NCBI GenBank assembly: GCA_019914945.1
Contig: CM034103.1
Coordinates: forward strand, 5,270,001-5,334,000
DNA length: 64,000 nucleotides
Reading direction: 5' to 3'
From: Typha latifolia
Taxonomy: Eukaryota; Streptophyta; Magnoliopsida; Poales; Typhaceae
Below are positions 33,870 to 46,182 of this stretch, one piece after another (the first letter of the stretch is position 1; each line of letters starts with the position of its first letter). The notes under the pieces are model-generated. The model was not told where the DNA came from. It searched no databases and was given only the letters and a program-made list of their open reading frames with translations. The position numbers and the translations under genes are program-made.

Positions 33870-35993
33870 TCAAGGTTTGAAATTTGGGAAGCGATCTTTG
33901 ATCTCTAACTCCAGCTCCTCCATGGTATGATCTTCTCCATTGGTTCCCCACATATCTGAAAATAGAGGAAATGTTGGTGCTGAAAAAGAGGCAAGCTCAC
34001 TTGTGTCCGGTTGGCGCGAAAGGACCGCCCGATTCTCAATCCCCTTTTTGTAGACTAATTCGTAGTCATATCCAAGGAGTTTTGTGACCCACCGTTGTTG
34101 GGCTGGGGTGTGTACACGTTGCTCCATGAAGTAGGGTAAGCTACGCTGGTCCGTGCGGATAGTAAATCGTTGGCCAATCAAGTAGGCTCGCCATTTGGTG
34201 ACGGCGTGTAGAATCGCTAGCATTTCGCGCTCGCAGGTGGATAGTTGTCGCAAATGTTTTGACAATGCTTTGCTCATATATGCCATGGATCTGCCCTCTT
34301 GCATCAAAACTGCTCCAATGCCCTCACCCGAAGCGTCGCATTCCACCACAAAGGGCTTGCCGAAATTCGGTAGTGCTAGAACCGGAGCGATAGACATAGC
34401 TGTCTTCAATGCTTCGAAGGCCTCCGTCGCTTTGCCTGTCCATTGAAACCCTCCTTTTATGAGTAAGGAGGTCAGCGGGGCAGCAATTTTGTCATAGTTG
34501 GCAACGAATCGCCGATAGTACCCCGTCAACCCAAGGAATCCCCTCAATTCCCGTTGATTAGTAGGAATCGGCCAGTCCACCATATTCTTGATCTTGCTTG
34601 GATCGGCTTCTACTCCTCCTGCTGAGATTATGTGCCCCAAGTACTCCACTCGTGGCTCTCCCCAAAGACACTTGCTCATCTTGACTTTTAACTAGTTTTG
34701 TCGCAAGATATTTAATAACTCCTGCACATGCCGCAAGTGCTCGCTCCACTTTCGGCTATACACTAAAATATCATCAAAGAAGACGAGCACGTACCGATGC
34801 AAGAGTGGGCGGAAAAGGTCATTCATCAGCCCTTAGAAGGTGGCCGGTGCATTGGTGAGCCCAAACGGCATGACTCAGAAATCATAGTAGCCATCGTGAG
34901 TTCGGAACGCCGTTTTGTGCACATCTTCCGGGTCAACGCGGATTTGATGGTACCCCACTCTTAAGTCAAGTTTACTGAAGTAAGTCGACCCTGTGAGTTC
35001 ATCCAGCAACTCCTCGATCACTAGTGTTGGATACCAGTCCTTGACGGTAATGGCATTCAAGGTTCGATAGTCGACGCAAAACTGCCAACTCCCGTCTTTC
35101 TTTCGAACCAGCAGCACCGGCTACGAGTAGGCACTTCTACTCGGTTGAATAATCCCTTGCTCGAGCATTTCTACCACCAATCTACTGATCTCTTCCTTTT
35201 GTACATGCGGGTACCGATAGGGCCGGATATTTGCTGTTTCAGCCCCTGGAATGATCTGGATGCGATGGTCCTGCTGACGGGTCGACGATAGTCTTCGGGG
35301 TTCCTCGAAGAGATTCTGAAACTCCTGCATCAGCTCTTGCATATAAGTGGCTATTTTCCTTAGTGGTGGATGTTCTGGTTCAGCAACAGCCATTTGCAAT
35401 AGTAGAGCTCGATCCCCTGCACAAGGAAAGCTCACAAGTGGTTGCAATGTCGGCCCTTGCCGCGGTTGATTTCCATCCAGCAGCACCCTTCGTCCATTCC
35501 TCCAAAATGTCAGTGTGAGGTTTGAGAAATCAAATATTATGGGCCCCAAGCTTTGAAGCCATTGAGTCCCCAAAACAATGTCGGCACCTCACAAGGCCAA
35601 CGGATAAAGGTCCAATGTGAAAGTTTGGCCTTGCACCTTCAATTCCACACCTCCACAAATAAAATTCGCTCGCAATGTGGTGCCATCTCCAATCATCACG
35701 TCGAACCCTTCCGTGGGTTCCGACTCGAGCCCAATCTTCCTAAGGAGCCTCTTGTCAATGAAGTTATGGGTGGACCCAGTGTCAATCAAGATTCTCACTA
35801 TGGTTTTCTTGACTACACCCTTCACCCGCAAGGTCTTTGGCGCCACTGTCCGTAAATAGGCATGGAGGGAGATTTCGGCTATCATGTCCTCCACGGGTTG
35901 CTCCTCAGCTTTTTCTCCTTGATGTCTAGCCACACCTTCATTTTCAGCTGCAAACTCATCCTCCACATCCTCCAATCCATCTATTAGAATCAC
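33870..35993 (-). pseudogene. pol: Gypsy pol core: protease, RT, RNase H; integrase deleted
   Basis: Leftward on the minus strand. Protease (35589-35993) has the active site LIDTGSTHNFID. After a TGA the frame continues with VLGTQWLQSLGPI and the RT start (35121-35573, RPYRYPHVQKEEISRLV). RT proper (34875-35117) has [15 protein letters not shown]; further stops (at about 34872, 34830 and 34693) interrupt a segment encoding MPFGLTNAP and the catalytic FFDD. The RNase H frame (33870-34679) reads GFLGLTGYYRRFVANY, VVECDASGEGIGAVLMQEGR, SKHLRQLSTCEREMLAI. It then passes within about 20 residues to a C-terminal tail (ELEIKDRFPNF) with no integrase between, so an internal deletion of about 1.3 kb or more is inferred. 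The long RNase H frame is unusually well preserved (269 residues). Confidence 0.85.
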
Positions 35994-36440
35994 GATATCG
36001 TCCGATTAGTGGACGAACATCAGGGGGTTTGATCAAGATCCGTGAATGGAGGCACGAGATCCTAGGATGATGATGGTTGGAGGTGGACCGGCGTTTGTAG
36101 GGTGGCACCGATGAAAAGTGGTGATGAAAAGGTTATGGTAGATGGAAGGTTAGGGCAAGTGTTGGATAGATTGGAAGAATGGGAAGGAGAGGGCCGCCCC
36201 TAAGGGTCTAGGGTGATTGGCCGGTCGAGGGAGGTTAGAAGCGGTGTCACCGAGGATTAAGAGAACGAGAGCGAAGAAGACGAAGGAGGCAAGGCAAAAC
36301 TCAATTCTTCAATAATCAATAATGACCTCTGTTGCCATCGACATCCTTTTAGAGGCTAACCAACAACTTAAAATTAACCCTAAACAATACAATTTTGTCA
36401 ACCGCGTTCGAACGTGCTCGACCGCATTCAAACGCACCGA
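35987..36440 (-). repeat. Partial 5' LTR of the deleted Gypsy element
   Basis: Matches 33103-33545 of the complete LTR at high identity. The first part of the LTR and the region with most GTTCGAACG repeats are missing, and no primer-binding site or gag remains on its left. Confidence 0.8.
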
Positions 36441-36791
36441 TATATATAATAATATAATTAACTGCCTAATTAGACTAAATGTATTGGTTAACATAAAATC
36501 CTTAATTAACAGAAAAAGAAATAAGAGAGAAAAAAGAAACTGCTACAGTGCTGAGCTCGAGCCCAGCACTATAGTAGCCATGAAAGAGAAACCGAGGAAG
36601 AAGAAAACAAAGGAAGAAGAAAGAAGAAGAAGAAGAAAGAAAAAGAAGAGAAGAGAAGAAGAAAGGAAAGGAAGGGACAAGAAGGACTGGCGGCTGGTGG
36701 CCAACTAGTGGCCGGCCTCTCGCTGGCGGCTCAGCTCCGGCGAGCATGAGCCCATGTGCAAGAAAGAAAGAGAGAGGGCAAGAGAGAAAAG

Positions 36792-36822
<31 letters not shown>

Positions 36823-37018
36823 GAGAAGTAAGGAGAAGAGCTAACCTCGGTGGCGACCACGACGACGGCGGCGGTGGTAGACCAGCGTTGGCAAGAGGGA
36901 GAGAGAGAGAGAGAGATTTAAAAGGAGAGAGAGGCAGTGGGGACATCAACGCTGCAGCTGTGACGCCGGCGGGCCCACTAAAGCCAAATCTATCACTTAT
37001 TCTGCTAGCTACAATCAT
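36441..37018 (-). repeat. Copy A of the large repeat family, right part
   Basis: It resumes after the Gypsy insertion with AT-rich sequence, the hairpin motif GTGCTGAGCTCGAGCCCAGC (36548 region), a GAA/GAG-rich block and the GC-rich block with GTGGCCGGCCTCTCGCTGGC. The terminal TGTAACAACC end present in copy C is not found. Confidence 0.65.
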
Positions 37019-39704
37019 ATAACAACGTAATGACTTACCCTATGACAATAAAATACAACGTATTTAAGTAAATTATCTCCAATCTACTGAATGTATACTC
37101 TAATACTTAAATATGCTTAAACGATCATCCATCAATATTATCCCTAATATTGGGTAGAATGGTAAATACATATTATTTCAAGAACATCTGAAATATTTAA
37201 CTCATGTTTCTCTTTCTAAACAAATTATGTCATTAACATAAACATACTCACCATCAACTGATATCATCATAGAATTTAGGCAATAGTTCAAACTCTCTTA
37301 TTTAAAAGTGTAATGCTCATAAGCATAAACCATTATACCAATTAGTAAATAAATCAATATAAGAGATCACAACTACCCATATAAGACTACAATATCACTT
37401 GTATTCATAATACCCATCTGATCCAACCTATTAATGTCAATCATAATGCAACATCAAACAAATTTATATAGCCTTCTGATTCTTCACATTATCTTCCTTC
37501 TTAATCTGTAATATCTGAATGGTTAAATTCAATCTATCTCAAGAAACATACATGATAAAATTTATAATGATTTTTCTATCAATTATTTTCTGTATCCAAA
37601 CTATTTATTCCTCGATTTACATAATTCCAGTTTGATCATTATCTATTTAATTACTATCACTACTAGTATATCCACCAAAATATCACTTAATGATAATGAT
37701 ATAAAGACTATCTATTATGTTCTACTAAGTAATCTAATAATCTCTTCAATATCTCGATAGATATAATACTTAATTCATAATATTAATCCATTGCCACACA
37801 ACTATTTACTAATGCAACATACTTGATCTTTAAGAATACATACATAATTTAGATAAATCCACAAAAGTAATATCCATGAACTAAAGCTAGTACGACTAAT
37901 CTCCCGAATTGGTCATGCTATTATGATCTGCCAATAAAATAACTAACACTAACTAATTCATATAGATTAGAAGACATCAAAAAAATATAAATTACAAACT
38001 TACTAGTATATATTCTATTAATTCATTAAAAATCAAAAATTCACAAACTATAATAGAATTATCAATCGTATAATCATCATCTCCAAATCAGATATCTTTA
38101 TCTAAAACTCATATGCAAACTTGTAAGTCATTACAATTGTTAAAATCAATCTCATCATTCCAAAAAGCTCGCTCAATAACTTCTAGTAATAATTTATCGC
38201 ATAAGTCAAAGGTTATAAAAATGCTAATATAATCACTTTCTATACATCACTATCTATTTATTGTCTAGCAATATAATACATATACGTCAATACACTTAAT
38301 ATGATTCATCCTATGAAGCAACTAGTCTAACTTCCAAATCAATCATAATGCATAATCATATCTGTCATATACGCTATATATAATTCTGTCTACATACCTC
38401 TCTAGTTGTATCATCAAGATAATATCATAATACCCAATTTAATATCCATGTCAAGAAAAGTCATCATATCTCATTTTTAATAAATAATCTACTAAACCCG
38501 GTAAGTCCTCAAAAGTTTTAATTTGATATTCTATTACATCCTACGAGCAAAGTCCACCACATATATTTGAATAATTTAGTCTTATAATATTATTCAAATT
38601 ATTCTAAAACATCATCAGTACCACATAATAATCATAAATCAATATAAGTCTATATATTTTTGACTCAATTCCAACATCATCAAAAACACACAATCTACAT
38701 GCTATAATATTCTTATCTTCTAAATCTATGTCAAAACTAAATTGGTAATACATTTTTTCACTCTCATACAAGGTATATCAAGTGCTACCATCTTAGTAAA
38801 TTACTATCACCCTATATGGTTCATCTCATTATCATTCTTTCACTTAAGCATATCTACATAATTAGTAGTTTCTAAACTAAACTCACTTTCATGTCATCCA
38901 AAAATTACATTAAAGCTCAACTACTAAAATCATTCTTAATATGTAATCTTAGTTCATGTCATATTTCCTATCTTTATTATCCTCTTTTTAATCATCAAGT
39001 TAATAATGTAACAGAGACGTTAAACATCTAATTGCTAGTATAATCAGAACTTTTTTAACTACTAACACAAGCATCTTGCAAAGTAAATATATCATATTAA
39101 TCATCCTAAAATTTTACAATCCCCAATCATATCATATCGTCTAACATATTTTCACAATATAAGATTATCCAACTACAATCAGTGATTAAAATCCACATAA
39201 AGATTCAAAATGGTCTTCCTACACGTATACCTTTTTATATCATCTCCTAATCCCAAGTGAATCCATAAAAGAATAAAAAATTCATAATATGCAATATCTG
39301 TTCATAATAACCTTAATTACACGAATAATAATTATTCTGCATAAAATAAATATCTTCACATGTTTATGAATTTCTACACTTTATCGCATCATATGAACAT
39401 GTATACATCTCTAATATTATGCTTCACAGACTATGACACCTCGACATCAATAACATCAATGTATGATTTAGTAATATTTCTTCCTATTCATGAGTCGCTT
39501 AGATAAATTTTCAATATACCAATATCTCAAATTATTTCTATTAATATCGTCAAGTGTCAAAACTTAATAATTTCAACATCACAACATAGACCTCTATCTC
39601 AACGAACTAATATCAAATTCATCGAGATCGACTACTAGCGGAACCTTAAACAAAATCGACAACTAGTATACTTGATGGTTTGTCAGATCATCCTTAAAAT
39701 ATAA
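37019..39704. other. AT-rich DNA, possible internal region of a non-coding LTR element
   Basis: About 2.7 kb, very AT-rich, no open frame above background and no domain recognised on either strand. A minus-strand primer-binding site at its right end next to copy B suggests that it is the internal region of a coding-deficient or heavily mutated LTR retrotransposon that used this repeat family as LTR. Confidence 0.45.
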
Positions 39705-39716
39705 GCTCTGATACCA
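39705..39716 (-). other. Primer-binding site next to copy B
   Basis: GCTCTGATACCA on the plus strand (TGGTATCAGAGC on the minus), eight bases left of the TATAACGCCC terminus of copy B. Confidence 0.75.
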
Positions 39717-39723
39717 CTTGAAT

Positions 39724-40211
39724 TATAACGCCCTCGCCCGGTACGGGCACGTGCATGCCCACGTGCCTACACGGCACGCGCGGTGCACGTGACAGGACGA
39801 GCGGGGCCCATCATGTAATAACTCAAGTAGTAAAAGAAAATCATTAGCTAGGCACAACGCGATCGGCCATGCTGTGGCTGGCTTCATGCCCAGCATGCTA
39901 TGCATGCTCTGGCAACGGTGGAGGTGCCACGCATCTCTACCGAGCCACTTTTCTTGGCGTCGCGGTAACGCGTGGAGGTGGGACCGAGCCCACCGACCAC
40001 TCCACCGCCGCCACGTGACCACCCTGACCTCTCTCTTTTCCTGTCTCTCTCTCTCTAATTTTTCTCATTCTCCTCCTCTCATTCTCTTAATCTCTCTTTC
40101 TCTCTCTTACTCTCCCTCTCTCTCTCTCCCCCTCTAGTCCCCTAGCAGCCACTGACTATTGGGAAGATCCGCCATCAGCCCTTTTACCCGCTAGTGAGTC
40201 TCTCTCTCCTT

Positions 40212-40248
<37 letters not shown>

Positions 40249-42645
40249 GTTCATACCATTTCCTCTTGGGGCCATCGAAGGATTGAGCCGCTAGCGAGAG
40301 GCCGACCGCTGAGTGGCCACCAACGGCCATACCCCTCCCCTACAGCCTAGCCCCCTTCCCTTTCCTTCTTCTTCTTCTTCCTCTCCTCCCCTTCTTTTCT
40401 CCCCTCGGGCAGGTTGCACCCTACAGCGCAAGGTGCTGGGCTCGGCCCAGCACTTGCATTATTGAGGTGCTGGGTTGAGCCCAACACTGTGTATAGTTTT
40501 TTAAAAAGAAAACATTATTGATTACTATTTAAATTATATTTGATTATGTTATTAGTTATTTAATTATTGTAGTTAATCTAATGTATTTAATTTATATGAA
40601 TCTAATCTAATTATATCATGGTTAGTAAATAAATCTAATTTTACCAGGTTTAGCAAAATACATGTTATATAAATTACTATATTAATCCTAGCTAGGTATA
40701 GAAATTATTAGAGTTATGTACATACATTCATATGTAATTATTTGTAGTAATTTAATTATTATTTTCTTAATTATCAAAGAGAATAATAGGTAGATAATTA
40801 TGTTTTATATAAATTATTAGATAATATAATTATAGTTAATAAATAACAAAACAAATATAGGAATTAAAAGTATATGATTACAATGAGAAATTTTCTTCTA
40901 GTCAAGTTAATTATAATTAGTGGAAAATTGACATTATATGTTATAAATAATTTCAGATTTTGACCTCCCTGTTCAAGACCCCATGGACCTAGCTATCGAG
41001 GACTGATCGTTGTTGTAGCAACGTGATTGAGTTATTGTTTAGTAATTACAGTTGTAGTGTGTAGTCTTATCCCTTAGATGTCTTTCTCAAATTGGGATAT
41101 ATTATATATTTATGTATATGCATGTTTTGGCCTCCAGTATGTTTATATGATCTTATTTAGAGATAATTTTAGTTGAGCATATTTTATCATGCATATGATT
41201 AGGCTGATCTGGTTTATGAGTATGTTGGTGATATATAGAGATGATTGGAGATGACTATATTGCTATAAGTTTATGATTCGAGATGATCTTTAGCATGAGC
41301 ATGCATGTGATAGACTAGCATGAGTATGCATGTGATACATGTACCATGGGTGATTTTATCATATCATATATTTTTTTTGACTCCTCTTCCACCTAAATTC
41401 CTAATATGCATGACTTATTATAGTACTAGATAAAATGCATATGATTTATCATTTAGAAAAAAAGTATAAAATCTAATTGATAAGATAATTAATAGAAAGT
41501 GTGAGGATGCCCAAGTGGGCACGAGGGTTGGGACGTGCTTAGTGGATGATTGATCGCTCGTCATAGTCACGATCCTATGGCCTTATGTCCGAGGTCATTA
41601 GTCTGTGTGCACAGTAGATATTTGGACACATATCGTTCGCTAGAGCATATATGGCGAGTTATCCTCACGAGGTTTCTATTAGCTAAAAGGGTGCCCAGTC
41701 TAGATGGATGTTGATACCCTTAGTGGATAGCAGAGTATGATTATATTTGAGATATTTCTTGCGGATGATAGAGTATGCTCTGATCTTTCGGACATGATGT
41801 TGAGATCGGGTACTTAGTGTTGACTGTGCATAGTAGTCTAGTATGATGGTGTTATACCGAGATATCGGTGATGATTGTGATACTAAAAATTACATACGAT
41901 TATCGAGTAATTATCATGCTTTAGATACCATTGCATTTGGCATCATGACATGGTCGGCATGCATCATATGCGTTATATTTCAGAGTGATACGATGATAGT
42001 ATGACATAGAGGTTTATTTATATATTGTGAAGAGTTTGTGTTCTTGATTAGTTATAACACGACATCTACTATAAATTTGAGATTATTGAGGATGTGCTTA
42101 TATGTTCATTCATAATATGATGCTTCTTTCTTATTCATATTATCCAATACATGATTTACTCTTTCTTTTAGCATCAATGATTTGGAATAAGGTCTATTCA
42201 CTAAGCCTTTAGCTCATGACTCTCTTTATTTTTCTCTTTTCCAAAAACTCAGGTGAACAAGTGGAGTAGACTATGGTTAGTATTATATGCTAGATGCATT
42301 ATATTATATGATGTATTAGTTGATATTTTTCAAAGTATGTATTTATCCTTATCTTATATTTTAGCATGTGACTTTGTACTTATATAATTATGTATATACT
42401 ATCATTGTGTATATGTAGCAGTGAAATACTCTTGATGATGTGTTGTGGCATGTGTGGAGCCCTATTAGGGTTATCTATATGTTGTTGACAACCAAACTTG
42501 AGTTATTCTTAGTTTAGATATTGTGGATAAAATTATGATGTTGATATAGGTTTATTTGATTGTCGACAACTAACCAAGTTGCCATGTGCCTTGCATATGC
42601 TGTGTGGGCTCGTGCCATGCACGTGTTTAGGGTTTGGGTGTTACA
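39724..42645 (+). repeat. Copy B of the large repeat family
   Basis: It begins TTATAACGCCCTCGCCC; an inner unit begins TGTAATAACTCAAG at 39814 and ends GGGTGTTACA at 42645. Order: GC-rich block with GGCCATGC and CCACGT motifs, CT-rich block (about 40030-40250), two hairpins (40433-40487), AT-rich stretch, body with GTTCAAGACCCCATGG, GGCCTCCAG and TTGATACCCTTAG, then the terminal arm. No coding. Confidence 0.75.
40433..40487 (+). other. Two tandem GC-rich hairpins
   Basis: The first has arms GTGCTGGGC and GCCCAGCAC around a 3-nt TCG loop (40433-40453). The second (40467-40487) has GTGCTGGGT, a short loop and GCCCAACAC. Position is constant in the family, between the pyrimidine-rich block and the AT-rich stretch. 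Confidence 0.85.
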
Positions 42646-44018
42646 AATCACGCATAGATATACTTGTACTCAGCATAATCCATCTCAAAGACTAATCATA
42701 CTATCAACTGAATAAACCTGTTAATATAGGAATATCCAAGCCCACAATAATCATACTAGACAGCTACATAATTTAACAGGGCCCACATAGGCTACGACAA
42801 ACCATCAAGATATAACTAAAATCACTAATACATAAATACACTATAATTTGATCTATATTATACAAATCATCGTCTATACAATTGAGTACAAATATTAAAT
42901 AATGGTACAACTCAATATCTGGATAAACTATTTTCTATACCATCTCACGTCTATAGCTCACCTCATCTTTGCTCTAAAATATCTCCTTAAGATATCTCAA
43001 GTCGCTATCACGTACCAACCATTAAGGGTATCTCAATTATATAATCATACCCTACCAACTGTTAAGGCTATCATCATCATCTAGATCTAGGTACCCAACT
43101 AATTGATAGAAACTACATGAGGATAACTCGCCACATATGCCCTAGCGAACAACATGTGCCCGAATGTCTGCTGCGCACACAGACTATTAACCTTGGACGT
43201 AAGGCCAACAGGATCGGGAGTATGTCGAGCGATCAATCATCTCAAGTACGCCCTAACCCTCACGCCCACTCGAGTATCCTCATGCTTTCTACCAACTATC
43301 CTATCAATCAGATTTCATGCTTTCCTTCTAAATGATAGATCATATGCATTTTATCCAGTACTATAACAAGTCATGCATATTAGGAATTTAGGTGGTAGGA
43401 AAGTCAAAAGAAATATATGATGCGATGCAATCACCAATGGAACATCTATTACATGCATATTTATGCTAGTCTATCACATGCATACTCATGCTAGAGATTA
43501 TCTCGACATATAGTCATAACAGTATAGTCATCTCTATATATCATCAACATACTCATATTCCAGATCAGTTTAATTAAATGCATGATAAAATATGCTTGAC
43601 TAAATCATCTTTAAATAAAATCATATAATCATGTTGGAAGCGAAAACATTCATATACATAATTATATAATATATCCTAATTTGAGAAAGACGTCTAGGGG
43701 ATAAGGCTGCTCACATCTAATTAGAAGACAGAATCACATATCCCTCACATCTCTCAACCAAGAGTTAATTCATCGCTAGCAGAGTCCACGGGGTCTTAAA
43801 TAAGGGATTCAGGATTTGAAAATATTTAAGTAGTATGATGCTAGCCGTTTATCCAATTAAAATTAATTTATATAAAATATGATGATTTATTAGTTTTAGA
43901 ATTCCTCTTTTTATATTTTATTAAATATCTAGATTTAATTATAGATATAATTCTAGTAATATAAATATGCTATTATTATAAAATGCTAGTTATGAAATAA
44001 GAATAAAATGTTTGTTCT

Positions 44019-44049
<31 letters not shown>

Positions 44050-44817
44050 AGTAGTCTAAGTATATAATTATAAAATAATAATAAGAGGCTTATACATAAT
44101 TATAAAAATATAAGTATAGATAAAATCTAATTATAGTTAATCTTTGAGGTTCTTACTCTTTACTTTAATAATCACTAAATACAGGTAAAATACTTATTTT
44201 CCGGTCATATAAAAATAATTATTAGCGTTTAGTATTTTATTTTTATACAAAATAGTATATATATATATCAATAAGGTGCTAGAAACACCTTATATGTATA
44301 TATATATATAATGAAGGGTATAATTGTAAATTTCATGACTATAATTAATGAAGCTAAGTATTAATCTATTATATGCAAGTAATATTATATGTAAATAATA
44401 TGTACAATTAGATGTCTATAATATAATAACTATTAATTCTACTAATTATAATTAGCTAATAATTATATTACTGAATATATATACATATATATATAATTAA
44501 TTTTCTATTTAAACTAATTGCATTAACTACATAAAATACTTAGTTAAAAGAAAAAGAAATAAAACTAAAATAAGACCCCCTAACATAGTGTTGGGCTCGG
44601 TCCAGCACTATTGCAACCAGGAGATAGCAATCGAGGTGGGAGGAGAAAAAGAAAGGAAGAAGAAGAAAGAAAATTAAGAAAGAAGGAAGAAGAAGAAGGG
44701 AGGGGAGAAGGGGAGGAGGGGAGGAGGGGAGGAGGTGCTAGGCCAGCGAGGAGGGGCTCGGCCGTTGCTGGCTAGCCAGCGGTCGGCCTCTCGCCGGCGG
44801 CTCGGTTCCGACAAACT

Positions 44818-44856
<39 letters not shown>

Positions 44857-45713
44857 GGAGGAAAGAGGCTCACCGACGTTAGTAGAGGTAGCGGCAACGG
44901 CGGCAAGCCAGCGAGGCAGTGGCGGTAGTAGAGAGAGAGCAAGTTTAAGAGAGAGACCAAAAGAAATAGAGAGGGAAGAGAAGAAAAGGAGAGAGAGAGA
45001 AAGGCGGTGGGGGGTGTTGGTGGCAATGGTGGGGCCCGCGGTGCTAGCTAGCCCTCTAGGTTGGCCGGGCTGGCGGCTGGGGGCGTGTGGCGCTCTTAGC
45101 GTACGCCAACCCCTAGCTCAGTATGAGGCTGGCCACACTATGGCCGGCCACATCATGCTAATAATTTTTTTTATTTTTTATTTTTTTTATTTTTAAGGAT
45201 AGGTTGTTACACTTTAGCTCACGACTCTCTTTATTTCTTTTCTAACCCCTAAGATATGTGGTACATGATAGTGACTTGAGATATCTTGAGGAGATATTTT
45301 AGAGCAAAGATGATGTGAGCTATATACGTGAGATGGTATAGAAGATAATTTATCTAGATATTGAATTGTACCATTATTTGATATTTGTACTCTATTGTAT
45401 AAATGATGATTTGTATAATATAGGTCGGATTATAGTGTACTCATGTATTAGTAATTTTAGTTGTATCTTGATGGTTTGTTATGACATATGTGAGCCTTGC
45501 TAGATTATGTAACTGTCTAGTATAGTTATTGTGGACTTGGATATTCATATATTAACAAGTTTATTTGGTTGATAGTATGATTTATTTGGTGATGAATTAT
45601 ATGTGGATAGGTGTATCTGTGCGTGATGGGCATCGCCCGACCAATCGCATGCGCCGCGCGTGCCATGTGGGCGCATGGGCGTGCGCGTGCCCATGCCGGG
45701 CGGGGGCGTTACA
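42646..45713 (-). repeat. Copy C of the large repeat family, inverted relative to copy B
   Basis: The body (42646-45211) reads as the reverse complement of the copy B body, ending GGTTGTTACA at 45211. After that an arm (45212-45713) is the reverse complement of the first part of the copy (about 42650-43000), ending GGGGGCGTTACA. A (GA)n tract lies at 44820-44853 and a (TA)n tract near 44024-44050. Low-complexity frames in the GC-rich block are not called. Confidence 0.75.
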
Positions 45714-45716
45714 ATT

Positions 45717-46168
45717 ATTCAATCTTTATTGTATCGATGTCTTTACTTTTCTCATTAGCATTAATTCTAGCTTAAAACCTTTCAGGTAGGGAACTAAGAA
45801 TCTTTTGAATAATTCTATACTCAAGAATTTTTTCTCCTTGGTAGAAACTAAAATTGACTATGTCACTTAGTTTTGCATAGAACTCATCAAATGTCTCATT
45901 CTCCTCTATTTAGAGTTTTAAAACTAGTCGTCAATCTTTGAAGCGTCGAAAGTTTAACAGCTAAGATTTTATCATATGTAGTTTCTAAGATCGTCTAAGC
46001 ATCTTTAGTAATCTCACATATAGAAATTCTTCGAAATTTATCCGAAGAAACATAACTAAAAATAGCATCAATTATTTTGCTATTCTAGCCAGCCTTTTCA
46101 AAAATTGACCTATCCCAAGACTCAGAAGGTTTTTGCCTAGCAGATCCCTCTCTAAAGTAAGAGAGTTT
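45717..46168 (-). pseudogene. Copia gag fragment, same family as 2655-4235
   Basis: On the minus strand, next to the LTR, it encodes diverged gag pieces: FRRISICEI, LQRLTTSFKTL, EENETFDEFYAKLSDIVNF. The gag N-terminus and everything after about 150 codons are missing; several tryptophan codons are stops. It is cut off by copy C. Confidence 0.8.
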
Positions 46169-46180
46169 GCTCTGATACCA
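46169..46180 (-). other. Primer-binding site of the minus-strand Copia
   Basis: TGGTATCAGAGC on the minus strand, directly beside the LTR at 46183. Confidence 0.85.
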
Positions 46181-46182
46181 AT

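Larger units (their letters stand above)
32911..36440 (-). mobile_element. Deleted Gypsy element inserted in repeat copy A
   Basis: A complete left LTR (32911-33842), a pol core (33870-35993) and a partial right LTR (35987-36440). Integrase and gag are both absent: pol ends right after RNase H, then a short tail, polypurine region and LTR; at the other end protease abuts the LTR fragment directly. Minus-strand orientation. The left flank is TATAA; a clear matching duplication is not seen on the right (TATATATAATAATATAA). Confidence 0.8.

Noticed and set aside
30727..45713. CRISPR-like or satellite array
   Set aside because: Units are kilobases long with LTR-like ends, in mixed orientation; no short direct repeats with spacers.
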